The notes under the pieces: generated by a model
What the model was told of the DNA's origin: nothing
The model's input: only the letters and a program-made list of their open reading frames with translations
Databases searched by the model: none
Shown here: piece after piece, positions 17,103 through 26,847 of the stretch
Position numbering within the stretch: the stretch's first letter is position 1
Layout: each line of letters begins with the position of its first letter
NCBI GenBank assembly: GCA_024230095.1
Contig: JAAERS010000151.1
Location: 1-50,327 of the forward strand
DNA from: Gammaproteobacteria bacterium
GTDB taxonomy: Bacteria; Pseudomonadota; Gammaproteobacteria; Pseudomonadales; Balneatricaceae
Length of the DNA: 50,327 nucleotides
Direction of reading: 5' to 3'
Position numbers and translations under genes: made by a program

Positions 17103-17452
17103 AAGTAATACTCTAAAGATTCTGTTATCAAGTGGATGTTACAGGTTTTGTTTGCTAGGGGCTAGATTGCAAGGTTTATTAGCATTGCCATCAACCGCTC
17201 TGGTGGTCAAATCACTTAATAATTCGAGCAGCTCATATTTCCAAACAACTAGTGATGCAAAAGAGGTGCATTTTTGTGTGGACAAAAAAATGCCCTAGGC
17301 ACAGACCCGGGGCTAATTGTAAAAGGGAATTATTAAGGTTTAACCAAACTGGTTGATAATATGAATCGATTCATCTCATGGAGAACAGTTTCACGGCGTG
17401 TCCATGCCCGGTGGTTGTGAAGTTCTGCATCTTAAAAACACATAAGACTTAG
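17103..17452. other. 350-base intergenic region with a perfect 14-base palindrome
   Basis: No convincing gene. It must contain the rsd promoter and the 3' end of the ADP-ribosyltransferase-like gene. ATGAATCGATTCAT at 17361-17374 is a perfect palindrome. GCATTTTTGT (17268-17277) and its near-complement (17282-17293, with two extra A) form a hairpin with a GTGG loop. GACTTAGTC near 17447-17455 overlaps the end of the next gene. Confidence 0.4.
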
Positions 17453-18010
17453 TCATAGATTCCCTATAAGTGAAGCATCTATGTCGGCATCGTAATAAGC
17501 CATACCTAATTTATTTAAATACTCTAGGCGATCTGCATGCATCAGATTGATCTCTGGGATTTCAAAGTCATTCGCTAAGTAAACACCCGTTAAAAACGCC
17601 ATAAATTGCTCGCCCTCTTTAACTAACAACAGGCTTGCTGCGCCCACATCGGGTTTAACTTTGCTATTTAACATATCAGGCAGATTTACTGTGATTACAG
17701 CAGGTAATTCGTTTCCTTCTATTCTTACGCTACGATTTCTAACTGTTTGCTGCGCCCAGTAAAAAGCCAGCTCTTTGCTTTGCGTTAAAAAAACTGGTTC
17801 AACTGATTCAGTGTAGCTATTACCGATGGTTGCCATGGTTTTTTTAGTCGCAGCTTTTAGGGCTTGGTCACCGGAACGTTTTAATCCATGCGTTTTAATA
17901 GACTCTATTAGCGCCGATGAGGTGCCATGATACCAAGTGTTACTGGTAGCAAACCCCTGTTCGGTTAATAAATCTTTAGCATCTTGAAGAAAAGTCGGTG
18001 TAGTAGTCAT
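17453..18010 (-). CDS. Protein with ADP-ribosyltransferase-like HGT motif, function unknown
   Basis: A 185-residue protein from ATG at 18008-18010 (GTG at 18022 is possible; neither has a strong ribosome site). After a short helix comes NTWYHGTSSALIESIKTHGL, the pattern with which PARP, KptA and related ADP-ribosyltransferase folds open (HGT at 28-30, then a helix ending in Gly-Leu). Residues 73-86, VFLTQSKELAFYWA, match the second conserved strand-helix element. The third catalytic position could lie near FEIPEINLM but I cannot assign it. No signal peptide or membrane helix. It stands alone downstream of aceA, beyond that gene's terminator. Fold is an inference from motifs, not from a search. 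Confidence 0.55.
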   Translation of the reverse strand: MTTTPTFLQDAKDLLTEQGFATSNTWYHGTSSALIESIKTHGLKRSGDQALKAATKKTMATIGNSYTESVEPVFLTQSKELAFYWAQQTVRNRSVRIEGNELPAVITVNLPDMLNSKVKPDVGAASLLLVKEGEQFMAFLTGVYLANDFEIPEINLMHADRLEYLNKLGMAYYDADIDASLIGNL

Positions 18011-18106
18011 ATTCAAAATCACTTAGTCAGTTTGCAGTAGAAAGCTGCTTGAATTCTAACGTATAAAGCCAGCCGTGTGTTGCGAGGAGAGCTAGAAGTT
18101 TTCTAT

Positions 18107-18146
18107 AAAAAAAGCGACACCTTTAAAAACAGGGGCCGCTTTTATA
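18107..18146 (-). terminator. Rho-independent terminator of aceA
   Basis: On the minus strand, AAAAGCGGCCCCT and AGGTGTCGCTTTTTTT form a stem with one wobble pair and one mismatch, followed by a T-run. It lies just over 50 bases after the aceA stop; the A-run on the other side would also allow it to work from the plus strand. Confidence 0.75.
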
Positions 18147-18198
18147 TTCTAAGTGCGCAAGGCCCTAGTGATATCTAAGCAATCACTAGATTGAGCCA

Positions 18199-19797
18199 CT
18201 ATGAAAACTGGTTGGATGTATTTTTCGCACCGCCAGCTTTAAGAGCGTTTTCACCAGCAAAGTATTCTTTGTGATCATCGCCCATATCTGAACCAGACAT
18301 GTTTTGGTGCTTAACGCATGCGATACCTTGACGGATCTCTTTACGCTGAACGTTTTTAACGTAACCAAGCATACCTTGCTCACCGAAATACTCTTTCGCT
18401 AGATTGTCTACAGACAACGCAGTAGTGTGGTAAGTCGGCAAAGTGATCAAGTGGTGGAATACGTTCGCTTCACGTGCCGTATCAGCCTGGAAGGTGCGCG
18501 TACGTTCGTCAGCAACAGCCGAAAGTTCAGAATCGTCGTAATCAGCGCTCATTAGCTTAGCACGGTCGTAAGCAGAAACGTCTTTGCCTTCAGCAGCCCA
18601 AGCATCGTAAGTCTGTTGGCGGAAGTTTAGCGTCCAGTTGAAAGAGGGAGAGTTGTTATAAACCAGTTTCGCATCTGGATGTACTTTACGAACGTCGTCC
18701 ATCATGCCTTTGATTTCGTGTACTGTTGGTACAGCAGTCTCGATCCAAAGAAGGTCAGCACCAGCATTGATCGCGCCGATACAATCGAATACGCAACGCT
18801 CATGACCAGTGCCCTGACGGAACTGGTATAGACCAGAAGGTAAGCGCTTAGGACGAACTAGCTTGCCATCACGGTTGAAGCATACATCGCCTTCAGCCAT
18901 GTCAGCCACACCGATTTCTTCAACGTCTAGGTAAGAGTTGTAGATGTCACCAGCGTCGCCTGGTTCATTTACAACAGCGATCTCTTTAGTCAGGCCAGCA
19001 CCTTCAGAGTCAGTACGGGCAACAATGACACCGTTGTCAATACCTAGCTCTAGAAAAGCGTAACGTAGAGCGCGAATCTTAGCGTGGAAGTCAGCATGGG
19101 GAACGGTTACTTTACCATCTTGGTGACCACACTGCTTCTCATCAGCAACCTGGTTTTCTATCTGTAGTGCACACGCACCAGCTTCAATCATCTGCTTGGC
19201 CATTAAGTAGGTCGCTTCAGCGTTACCGAAACCCGCATCGATATCAGCAACAATTGGCACAACGTGTGTTACGTGGTTATCAATTTTGTCTTGAACCGCG
19301 GCTTCAGTAGCAGCATCGCCAGCTTCACGAGCAGCGTCTAGTTCACGGAACAAACCGCCTAGCTCACGTGCATCAGCTTGACGCAGGAATGTATATAGTT
19401 CTTCAACTAGGCTAGCAACAGAAGTTTTTTCATGCATAGACTGGTCAGGAAGAGGACCGAAGTCGGAACGCAGAGCTGCCACCATCCAACCAGAAAGATA
19501 CAAGTAACGACGATCAGTTTTACCACCGAAGTGCTTTTTAATAGAGATCAGTTTCTGCTGACCTACAAAACCGTGCCAGCAGCCCAAAGACTGAGTGTAC
19601 TTAGTTTTATCTTGATCAAATGCGGCCATGTCTGCACGCATAATGTTAGCCGTGTACTGAGCGATGTCTAGGCCAGTTTTAAAACGGTTCTGAGCCTTCA
19701 TGCGAGCAGCAGATTCAGGGTTGATGGCATTCCAGGCTGCGCCTTGTGAAGCCTTTAAATCAGCTAGCGCTTTGATATCTTGTTGATATTGAGCCAT
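18199..19797 (-). CDS. aceA: Isocitrate lyase
   Basis: A 532-residue isocitrate lyase of the long type known from Pseudomonas, splitting isocitrate into glyoxylate and succinate for growth on acetate or fatty acids. Seen: SGWMVAALRSDFG, VVPIVADIDAGFGNAEA, the catalytic loop DEKQCGHQDGK (the KKCGH equivalent), GVIVARTDSEGAG, WIETAVPT and YNNSPSFNWT. The start ATG at 19795-19797 has AGAGGAC upstream. The gene faces away from a LysR regulator and from glcB, which together with fadD in this window completes fatty-acid use through the glyoxylate shunt. Confidence 0.98.
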   Translation of the reverse strand: MAQYQQDIKALADLKASQGAAWNAINPESAARMKAQNRFKTGLDIAQYTANIMRADMAAFDQDKTKYTQSLGCWHGFVGQQKLISIKKHFGGKTDRRYLYLSGWMVAALRSDFGPLPDQSMHEKTSVASLVEELYTFLRQADARELGGLFRELDAAREAGDAATEAAVQDKIDNHVTHVVPIVADIDAGFGNAEATYLMAKQMIEAGACALQIENQVADEKQCGHQDGKVTVPHADFHAKIRALRYAFLELGIDNGVIVARTDSEGAGLTKEIAVVNEPGDAGDIYNSYLDVEEIGVADMAEGDVCFNRDGKLVRPKRLPSGLYQFRQGTGHERCVFDCIGAINAGADLLWIETAVPTVHEIKGMMDDVRKVHPDAKLVYNNSPSFNWTLNFRQQTYDAWAAEGKDVSAYDRAKLMSADYDDSELSAVADERTRTFQADTAREANVFHHLITLPTYHTTALSVDNLAKEYFGEQGMLGYVKNVQRKEIRQGIACVKHQNMSGSDMGDDHKEYFAGENALKAGGAKNTSNQFS

Positions 19798-20168
19798 GTT
19801 CCAGTCCTCTTATATTGAGTAAGTGTTATTAGTTTGCCGTTGAACAGCAATGACCCCAGTCTAGGCCCGCAGACGCTATAAATAAATACTATGGAACTTA
19901 TGACTAGCATTCATATAAATTATATTAGACTTATATATATACCGAACTTTAGACCGCAAGATAGCCCTACTTGCGTTACCTTACAAATATTTATTATTTT
20001 GTTTTTAAAAGATATTTCATTAAAAAGAACGATAGAAAATCGAACATTTGTAATTTGACTACATATTTATTTAGCATTTCTTTGCTGAATAATTCCCTTA
20101 ATTTATTGATTTTATGTCAGCTATCCATATAATGAATATCAAATTGCAGTGAACAGAGGTAACCACAC
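19798..20168. promoter_or_regulatory. Divergent aceA/LysR control region
   Basis: A 371-base AT-rich region with no gene. For the LysR gene, TTGATT (20106-20111), 16 bases, then TATAAT (20128-20133) make a plausible promoter. TATGA-N7-TCATA at 19899-19915 contains the T-N11-A pattern of LysR-type binding sites, about 100 bases upstream of aceA. Several other AT-rich repeats (for instance CGAT-N5-ATCG near 20030) are present. Start points and binding are inferred. Confidence 0.45.
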
Positions 20169-21113
20169 ATGAGTGTTGATCGCGTTGATTTAAACCTACT
20201 TGTCTACTTGGATGCCTTATTAAAAGAACGCAATGTCACTAAGGCTGCCAACCAGTTAGGCTTAAGCCAACCTGCCATGAGCAATGGTCTGCGCCGCCTA
20301 CGCGAGGTATTTCAAGACCCTCTGCTAATCCGTACCAGTGACGGCATGACACCCACTGAAAGGGCTCAGGAATTACAGCCGACGATACGAGAAGTACTAG
20401 CGACTATTGATAAAGCTGTACAACCCCAAGCCGACTTCGATGCGATGACCTCAGACCGCGTATTTCGCATCATGGCCAGTGACTATGCTGAGCCAACGCT
20501 GATTCCACCACTAGTAGAACGCCTGCGTAAAGAAGCGCCTGGTATCAGCCTAGACATCATGACGCCTTCTGATGTGGACTTTTACGATGTGGAACAAGGC
20601 AAAGTAGACATGGTAATCAACCGTTTTGATTCCATGCCCCAATCCTTCCACCAAAAAACCCTATGGCGCGACCGCTTTGTTTGCTTGGTCAGCAAAAACA
20701 ACCCCATCATTAATAACTTCAATCTCGAGTCCTATTTACAAGCCCACCATATCTGGGTGAGTAAAACAGGGATGGGGGCCGGTGTAGGCATGAACCCCAA
20801 AGATGTACAGCGCCGTGGCTGGGTGGACAACGCCTTGTCTGAACTAGGCAGAACTCGTAACATCCGAGTCTTTACTCGCCACTATCAAGCGGCCATGCAA
20901 TTAGCCACCCAAAAAGACCTGATTGTAACGATTCCTTTCAAGGCCACCTTATTACCCGTGCCTACCGATGAACTGGTCCTTTTAGAAGCACCTTTTGATA
21001 TCCCTGAAATGGCCCTCACCATGGCTTGGAGCCCTCTTTTACAACACAATCCAGCACATCGTTGGATGCGGGGCTTGATCACTGAAATATCCCGTGAAAT
21101 AGACGGCAATTAA
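20169..21113 (+). CDS. LysR-family regulator, probably of the glyoxylate shunt
   Basis: A 314-residue LysR-type transcription factor. The winged helix-turn-helix is at residues about 6-65 (LNLLVYLDALLKERNVTKAA, LSQPAMSNGLRRLREVFQDPLLIR), followed by the linker helix and a NodD/NahR-like effector domain (RVFRIMASDYAEPTLIPPLV). AGAGGT upstream fixes the start at 20169. It lies between aceA (divergent) and glcB (same strand, 258 bases later). Inferred: it controls one or both in response to a carbon metabolite. In enterobacteria this role belongs to IclR, so a LysR protein here would be different. Target and effector are not shown by sequence. Confidence 0.88.
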   Translation: MSVDRVDLNLLVYLDALLKERNVTKAANQLGLSQPAMSNGLRRLREVFQDPLLIRTSDGMTPTERAQELQPTIREVLATIDKAVQPQADFDAMTSDRVFRIMASDYAEPTLIPPLVERLRKEAPGISLDIMTPSDVDFYDVEQGKVDMVINRFDSMPQSFHQKTLWRDRFVCLVSKNNPIINNFNLESYLQAHHIWVSKTGMGAGVGMNPKDVQRRGWVDNALSELGRTRNIRVFTRHYQAAMQLATQKDLIVTIPFKATLLPVPTDELVLLEAPFDIPEMALTMAWSPLLQHNPAHRWMRGLITEISREIDGN

Positions 21114-21145
21114 GCCACCCTAAAGATAGAGCACTTATATCGTTC

Positions 21146-21165
21146 GGCAGCCGAGTTGAGCTGCC
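21146..21165 (+). terminator. Hairpin downstream of the LysR gene
   Basis: GGCAGC (21146-21151) and GCTGCC (21160-21165) are perfect arms with an eight-base loop, followed by TCATTT. It lies about 33 bases after the LysR stop and would separate it from glcB. Confidence 0.5.
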
Positions 21166-21371
21166 TCATTTCACCATAGTGATGTTTATAGACCGGGCCT
21201 CACAATATAAGCGAAGTGAATACCTATCCGATAACTGCATTCATATCAAAAATAATGACCATCAAAATGAATCACTATTGATGACATTACTTGCTCAATT
21301 ATTTCCTATACAATCCATTTGTACACTTTACGAAACATGCGCCTGTAGCATATCCGCAAATAGGGACCACA

Positions 21372-23537
21372 ATGAGCAACCGTATCTCCGAAGTCAATTT
21401 GGCCGTCGACAGCCAAATACATGACCTGCTTGTCAACGAAATCTTGCCCGGTCTTAACCTTAATGCCGATCAAGTTTGGCAAGCCATGGCGACCCTACTC
21501 ACAGAATTTCAGCCACGTAATCGTCAGCTATTAGCCAAACGAGAAGAGCTGCAAAGCCAAATTGATAACTGGCACGAAAACAACCCCGGTGCGGATGTTG
21601 CAGCCTACAAATCCATGCTACAAGAAATTGGTTATCTAGTCACAGCACCAGCACAGGTGCAAGCCACTACGGCCAATGTCGACCAAGAAATCACAACCAT
21701 TGCCGGCCCACAGCTAGTCGTCCCCGTCAATAACGCTCGCTATGCGTTGAACGCCGCTAATGCTCGATGGGGCAGCTTATACGATGCCTTATACGGCACC
21801 GACGCCCTGCCTGGTTCAGCACAAGGCAAAGGTTACGATGCTAAACGTGGCGCTCAGGTTATTGCCTATGGCAAACAATTCCTTGATCAGCATTTTCCAT
21901 TAATGCACGGTTGCCACGGTCAGGTGACAGGTTATAGCACCGCCAACGGCTCTCTCATTGCCACCTTACAAAACGGCCACGCCACCATGATGGTTACACC
22001 GAAGCTGTTTGCCGGCTACTGTGGTGACCCAAATGCTCCCAGCGCCATTTTGTTGCGACACAACAACCTTCACGTAGAACTGATTCTGGACGCCACAACA
22101 GCCGTAGGCCAGCAGGACATGGCGGGTATCACTGACATCATTTTAGAATCCGCTATTTCCACCATCATGGACTGTGAAGATTCCGTTGCTGCGGTCGATG
22201 CTACTGACAAGTGCTTGGTTTACCGCAACTGGTTAGGCCTAATGAAAGGCGATCTGAGTGTCGACATGAACAAGCAAGGCAAAACCGTCACCCGCACCAT
22301 GAATGCCGATCGCGAATACCACAACCGCCATGGTGAGCGCTTTAGCCTGCATGGTCGCGCCCTGTTATTTGTGCGTAATGTCGGCCACTTGATGACTAAT
22401 GATGCTATTCTCAATGCCCAAGGTGAGGAAATCCCCGAGGGCATCATGGACGCTTTATTCACCACCTTGTGCTCCATGCACGATCTAAACGGCAACGCCA
22501 ATGGCATTAGCAACTCCCGTCAGGGCAGCGTGTACATTGTTAAACCCAAAATGCATGGCCCCGAAGAGGTCACTTTCACCGTTGACCTATTCACTCGCAT
22601 TGAAGCACTCTTAGGCCTACCCACAAATACCTTAAAAATAGGTATCATGGATGAAGAACGACGAACCTCAATAAACCTAAAAGCCTGCATTGCTGCCGCA
22701 AGTGAGCGCGTAGCCTTTATTAACACCGGCTTTTTGGACCGCACTGGTGATGAAATTCACACTTCTATGAACGCCGGCCCTATGGTTGCCAAAGGCGACA
22801 TGAAACAACAGGCTTGGATCAACACTTACGAAGACAACAACGTGAAAGTGGGTCTAGAATGCGGACTCCAGGGGCGCGCACAGATTGGCAAGGGCATGTG
22901 GGCTAAACCAGACTGTATGGCGGAAATGATGGAAGTGAAAGTAGGTCATCCAATGGCTGGCGCCAATACAGCCTGGGTACCCTCTCCCACCGGTGCCACC
23001 TTACACGCTATGCATTACCATGACGTACTGGTACAAGAACGCCAAGAAGAGCTTAAAAAGAGTCTCAGCGTAGACCAAGACAAGCTGTTAGAAATCCCCC
23101 TCTTACCAGCCGGTACAGAGCTAACTGGTGAGCAAATCACACGCGAACTAGACAATAATTGCCAGGGCATTCTGGGTTACGTCATCCGCTGGGTCGAGGG
23201 TGGCGTGGGCTGCTCGAAAGTACCGGATATTAACCAAGTTGGTCTCATGGAAGACCGGGCTACCTTGCGCATCTCCGCCCAAGCTTTAGCCAACTGGCTA
23301 GCTCACGGTATTTGTACTCGTCAGATGGTGGTGGCCAGCATGCAGCGTATGGCAAGACTGGTAGATAAACAAAATGCCAAAGATCCTACTTACCGCAATA
23401 TGGCACCCAACTTTGATTCGAGTGTAGGCTATCAAGCGGCCTTAGAATTAGTATTTGAAGGTAAAGTACAACCAAGCGGTTATACGGAGCCTGTATTGCA
23501 CCGCCGTCGAAAGGAAGCCAAGCAGGCTTGCGTCTAA
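21372..23537 (+). CDS. glcB: Malate synthase G
   Basis: A 721-residue enzyme condensing glyoxylate and acetyl-CoA to malate. ATG at 21372 is chosen because AGGGA lies just upstream and the product then has the usual 720-725 residues; longer frames are out-of-family extensions. Motifs: [76 protein letters not shown], and [11 protein letters not shown] with [20 protein letters not shown]. The active-site regions look complete. With aceA nearby it forms a glyoxylate-shunt locus. Confidence 0.98.
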   Translation: MSNRISEVNLAVDSQIHDLLVNEILPGLNLNADQVWQAMATLLTEFQPRNRQLLAKREELQSQIDNWHENNPGADVAAYKSMLQEIGYLVTAPAQVQATTANVDQEITTIAGPQLVVPVNNARYALNAANARWGSLYDALYGTDALPGSAQGKGYDAKRGAQVIAYGKQFLDQHFPLMHGCHGQVTGYSTANGSLIATLQNGHATMMVTPKLFAGYCGDPNAPSAILLRHNNLHVELILDATTAVGQQDMAGITDIILESAISTIMDCEDSVAAVDATDKCLVYRNWLGLMKGDLSVDMNKQGKTVTRTMNADREYHNRHGERFSLHGRALLFVRNVGHLMTNDAILNAQGEEIPEGIMDALFTTLCSMHDLNGNANGISNSRQGSVYIVKPKMHGPEEVTFTVDLFTRIEALLGLPTNTLKIGIMDEERRTSINLKACIAAASERVAFINTGFLDRTGDEIHTSMNAGPMVAKGDMKQQAWINTYEDNNVKVGLECGLQGRAQIGKGMWAKPDCMAEMMEVKVGHPMAGANTAWVPSPTGATLHAMHYHDVLVQERQEELKKSLSVDQDKLLEIPLLPAGTELTGEQITRELDNNCQGILGYVIRWVEGGVGCSKVPDINQVGLMEDRATLRISAQALANWLAHGICTRQMVVASMQRMARLVDKQNAKDPTYRNMAPNFDSSVGYQAALELVFEGKVQPSGYTEPVLHRRRKEAKQACV

Positions 23538-23552
23538 CTCAATCCCAGCTGA

Positions 23553-23573
23553 GGTCAGGCTTGAGGCCTGACC
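23553..23573 (+). terminator. Terminator hairpin after glcB
   Basis: GGTCAGGC (23553-23560) and GCCTGACC (23566-23573) are perfect eight-base arms around TTGAG, about 15 bases after the glcB stop. No T-run follows, so efficiency is uncertain. Confidence 0.6.
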
Positions 23574-23623
23574 CTCCATATCATCTTGCCAACGATCGTC
23601 CAAATCAGTTGCGCCGTGTGGCT

Positions 23624-24172
23624 TCATCTGGATTTTTGTATTTCCGTTCTATGGATACCGTAAACCGCGTGATTAAGAATTCTATCACCCACCTTCTCCT
23701 GATGGGTTAGAATACCTTCTAACTTCATGCCAAGGCGCTCACAGACGGCTCTGCTTGGCCGGTTTCCTTCGGCTGCTGCAATCTGCACTTTGTCCATTTC
23801 AAGATTTTTGAAAGCATAATCTATTAAAACATGACACACGCGTGAAATGATTCCCTTGCCTTGGTATACCTTACCAATCCAGTAACCGATTTCAACCCTC
23901 TTCAATTCATGCTGTATAGTGTTAAAACTAGCATTACCAACTATTTCACCCCGATACTCGACAGCACAATTCATACTTTTGCCCTCTGCATATTCATGCA
24001 GCGAATCTTTAACGAATTCTTTAAAATCGTCTTGAGTTTTGCAGACTCTAGGCCATGCGAGCCACTGCGCAAGATATTTTTCATTTTCTTCTACAAGCTC
24101 GACATACCTGCCGGTAAAAGAATCATTCACAAGATATAAATTGATTTCATCATCAACCGTTAATTTAAACAT
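23624..24172 (-). CDS. GNAT-family N-acetyltransferase (RimJ/RimL type)
   Basis: A 182-residue acetyltransferase. ATG at 24170-24172 is preferred because a GGGAA ribosome site precedes it and the product begins MFKLTVDDEINLYLVND, the usual opening of this group; an upstream ATG at 24226 has no ribosome site. GNAT motifs: VEIGYWIGKVYQGKGIISRV (acetyl-CoA loop, here QGKG) and AAEGNRPSRAVCERLGMKLEG. It resembles ribosomal-protein/serine acetyltransferases such as Bacillus YdaF. Substrate is unknown. It looks more AT-rich than its neighbours by eye and stands alone between glcB and ygiQ, which is compatible with later acquisition. Confidence 0.88.
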   Translation of the reverse strand: MFKLTVDDEINLYLVNDSFTGRYVELVEENEKYLAQWLAWPRVCKTQDDFKEFVKDSLHEYAEGKSMNCAVEYRGEIVGNASFNTIQHELKRVEIGYWIGKVYQGKGIISRVCHVLIDYAFKNLEMDKVQIAAAEGNRPSRAVCERLGMKLEGILTHQEKVGDRILNHAVYGIHRTEIQKSR

Positions 24173-24387
24173 CGAGTATTCCCTTGCTCTTGTTTTTCTC
24201 GATAATTGACAAACATCAGGCCACATAATGCGGAATCGGATGGTGACGCATAGATCAAGAAGTATAGTTTAGATTACCAACAACACGTTGCCTTTGTTCA
24301 TCCTCACTCATGTTCTATTATTCACCTGTCAGGTGCATACCTAGCATGGTGTTTAGCAAATTATTTAGATGTGTTTTGTCAGGGACT

Positions 24388-26673
24388 TTAACGGAGCCGC
24401 TTTGACGTCCCCGCCGATTTCGCTTTACGTTGGCTTGAGCCTGCCATTTTTTGCTGTTTGGGACTCGTAAAGCGCGTCATACCCTGCTTGCCTTTTTTAG
24501 CCTTTGTCAGCGGTTTTCGCCTCTCATTGACACTTTCCTTTGGAACCAGACAATCGGGCCCTTTACCAATCAACTTTTGCAAGCCCATATCTTTTAAAGC
24601 CTGACGAATATAATCCCAATTTTTGGGGTCATGATAACGCAAAATAGCCTTATGCAAACGGCGCTGACGAATACCTCTGGGAATGCTAATACGTTCACTA
24701 TCGCGGCTGATTTTTTTCAGGGGATTACGCTCAGTATGATACATAGTAGTTGCATTACACATGGGCGACGGGTAAAAATTTTGCACCTGATCCAAGCGGA
24801 ATTTGTTCTTCTTTAACCACAAGGCCAAATTCACCATATCAAGATCACGGGTACCTGGGTGGGCACTAATAAAATAAGGAATCAGGTATTGTTCCTTACC
24901 GGCTTCCTTGGAGTACTTGTCAAACATGCGCTTGAACTGATTGTAACTTCCCATCCCCGGTTTTAACATATAACTAAGAGGCTGATCTTCCGTGTGCTCT
25001 GGGGCAATTTTTAAATACCCTCCCACGTGATGCGATACCAGTTCTTTTACATATTCAGGGTCACGGATGGCAAGATCATAACGCAGCCCCGAAGCAATCA
25101 ACACTTTCTTGACACCGGGTAATGCCCGAGCACGACGATAGAGGGATATCAGAGGTTTGTGGTTGGTGCCCATGTAGCTGCAAATATCAGGATGCACACA
25201 GGACGGACGTCGACAACTCGCTTCCACTTTGGGATCCTGGCATTGTAAACGGTACATGTTAGCCGTCGGGCCACCTAAATCAGATACCACACCCGTAAAG
25301 CCCGGCACCTTATCACGCATATCCTCCACTTCACTAATTATGGAGTCTTGCGAGCGGTTTTGAATAATACGGCCTTCATGCTCGGTAATGGAACAAAAAC
25401 TACAGCCGCCAAAACAACCACGCATGATGTTGACCGAAAAACGAATCATTTCATAGGCCGGAATGCGCTCATCCCCATAGCTTGGATGCGGGACCCGCGC
25501 AAAAGGCTGCGCAAACACATAATCCATTTCCTCTGTATCTAAAGGCATGGCGGGAGGATTCACCCACAGTCCGACTGGGCCATGTTGCTGGTATAAGGCT
25601 CGTGCACAACCGGGGTTCGTTTCATGATGCATTACCCTACTGGCATGGGCATATATAACAGGATCAGATTTAACCGCATTAAAGCTAGGCAACTTGGCAT
25701 AAGTCATAAACCAAGGTTTGCCCTTGATCGGCTCATAAGCGGCCATAGGTTTGATCGCTAGCGCCTGACTGTCAGCATCGGCAGCACCCATCGCATTACC
25801 CTGTTGCGATGAGGAACACACCGAATTGCTGCTCAGCGCAACGCTAGCCTGCTCTGTGGTTTTGCTGGCAGAGGTATTGTCATCCCCATAAGGACTAACA
25901 ATCGGGTCGATATGTCCCGGCGCATCTAAATCCGTTGAATCCTTACCACGCCAACCCACCAAGGGTTGTTTTACCAGTACAGCGGTACCTGGAATATCCT
26001 GCATATCGGACAAACTTTGCCCCGCCGCCAAGCGCTGAGTTAGCTCTACCAGAGGTCGCTCTGCGTTACCAAACAGCAGCATATCCGCCTTACATTCCAC
26101 TAATATTGAACGCCGGACTTTTTCTGTCCAGTAGTCATAATGACCGATACGACGCAAACTGGCCTCAATGCCACCAATAACGATAGGCACGCCTTTAAAA
26201 GCCTGTTTGCAACGTTGAGTATAAATTAGGGTAGCCCGGTCTGGGCGCTTGCCACCTATATTACCAGGGGTATAGGCATCATCATGGCGTAAACGGCGGT
26301 CCGCTGTATAACGGTTAATCATGGAATCCATATTTCCAGCAGTGACACCAAAATACAGATTAGGCTTGCCCAGTACCTTAAAGGCATTGACATCATTCCA
26401 ATCTGGCTGAGCAATAATGCCAACCCGAAAACCTTGTGCTTCTAGTAATCGTCCAATGATGGCCATACCAAAACTAGGATGATCTACATAAGCATCACCA
26501 GTGACCAGAATAACATCACAGCTATCCCAGCCTAGCTCATCCATCTCGGCCTTAGACATAGGCAAAAATGGCGCAGGACCAAAGCATTCCGCCCAGTATT
26601 TAGGGTAATCGAAGAGGCGCTTTTGGGGACTTAAAAATTCCGACATATCGGAGTGTTGGACAAGACTGGACAT
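24388..26673 (-). CDS. ygiQ: YgiQ-family radical SAM protein
   Basis: A 761-residue radical SAM protein of the conserved YgiQ family, whose reaction is unknown. The N-terminus ([21 protein letters not shown], then [16 protein letters not shown]) is a cobalamin-binding-like domain; the iron-sulfur motif is [10 protein letters not shown] (CX3CX2C). A variable serine-rich stretch (about residues 250-300) separates the two. Late family segments [19 protein letters not shown] and [14 protein letters not shown] are present, then a lysine-rich tail. ATG at 26673 is used; a longer frame to 26703 and a shorter one from 26646 exist, all without a strong ribosome site. Confidence 0.93.
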   Translation of the reverse strand: MSSLVQHSDMSEFLSPQKRLFDYPKYWAECFGPAPFLPMSKAEMDELGWDSCDVILVTGDAYVDHPSFGMAIIGRLLEAQGFRVGIIAQPDWNDVNAFKVLGKPNLYFGVTAGNMDSMINRYTADRRLRHDDAYTPGNIGGKRPDRATLIYTQRCKQAFKGVPIVIGGIEASLRRIGHYDYWTEKVRRSILVECKADMLLFGNAERPLVELTQRLAAGQSLSDMQDIPGTAVLVKQPLVGWRGKDSTDLDAPGHIDPIVSPYGDDNTSASKTTEQASVALSSNSVCSSSQQGNAMGAADADSQALAIKPMAAYEPIKGKPWFMTYAKLPSFNAVKSDPVIYAHASRVMHHETNPGCARALYQQHGPVGLWVNPPAMPLDTEEMDYVFAQPFARVPHPSYGDERIPAYEMIRFSVNIMRGCFGGCSFCSITEHEGRIIQNRSQDSIISEVEDMRDKVPGFTGVVSDLGGPTANMYRLQCQDPKVEASCRRPSCVHPDICSYMGTNHKPLISLYRRARALPGVKKVLIASGLRYDLAIRDPEYVKELVSHHVGGYLKIAPEHTEDQPLSYMLKPGMGSYNQFKRMFDKYSKEAGKEQYLIPYFISAHPGTRDLDMVNLALWLKKNKFRLDQVQNFYPSPMCNATTMYHTERNPLKKISRDSERISIPRGIRQRRLHKAILRYHDPKNWDYIRQALKDMGLQKLIGKGPDCLVPKESVNERRKPLTKAKKGKQGMTRFTSPKQQKMAGSSQRKAKSAGTSKRLR

Positions 26674-26847
26674 GAATCTCGCAATAATCTGACAAATAAC
26701 CACCCTATTGTATCACAACGTAACTGATGCGGGTCGCTCCTTAATATAGGTAAAAGCGACGCAAAATCAACCTAAGAAAGCCACAACGCCCACTCTATAT
26801 GAAAAGCATGATAAAATGGCAGATTGATTTATTATACCCTACCAAGA

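Noticed and set aside
21291-21371. 27-codon extension of malate synthase
   Set aside because: The product already has full family length from 21372, where AGGGA precedes the ATG.
21179-21424. Plus-strand 81-residue frame upstream of glcB
   Set aside because: It overlaps the glcB start in another frame, lacks a ribosome site and shows no protein-like pattern.
24323-24335. Palindrome CACCTG-T-CAGGTG between the GNAT gene and ygiQ
   Set aside because: Only six bases per arm with a one-base centre; too short for a terminator and no reason to assign an operator.
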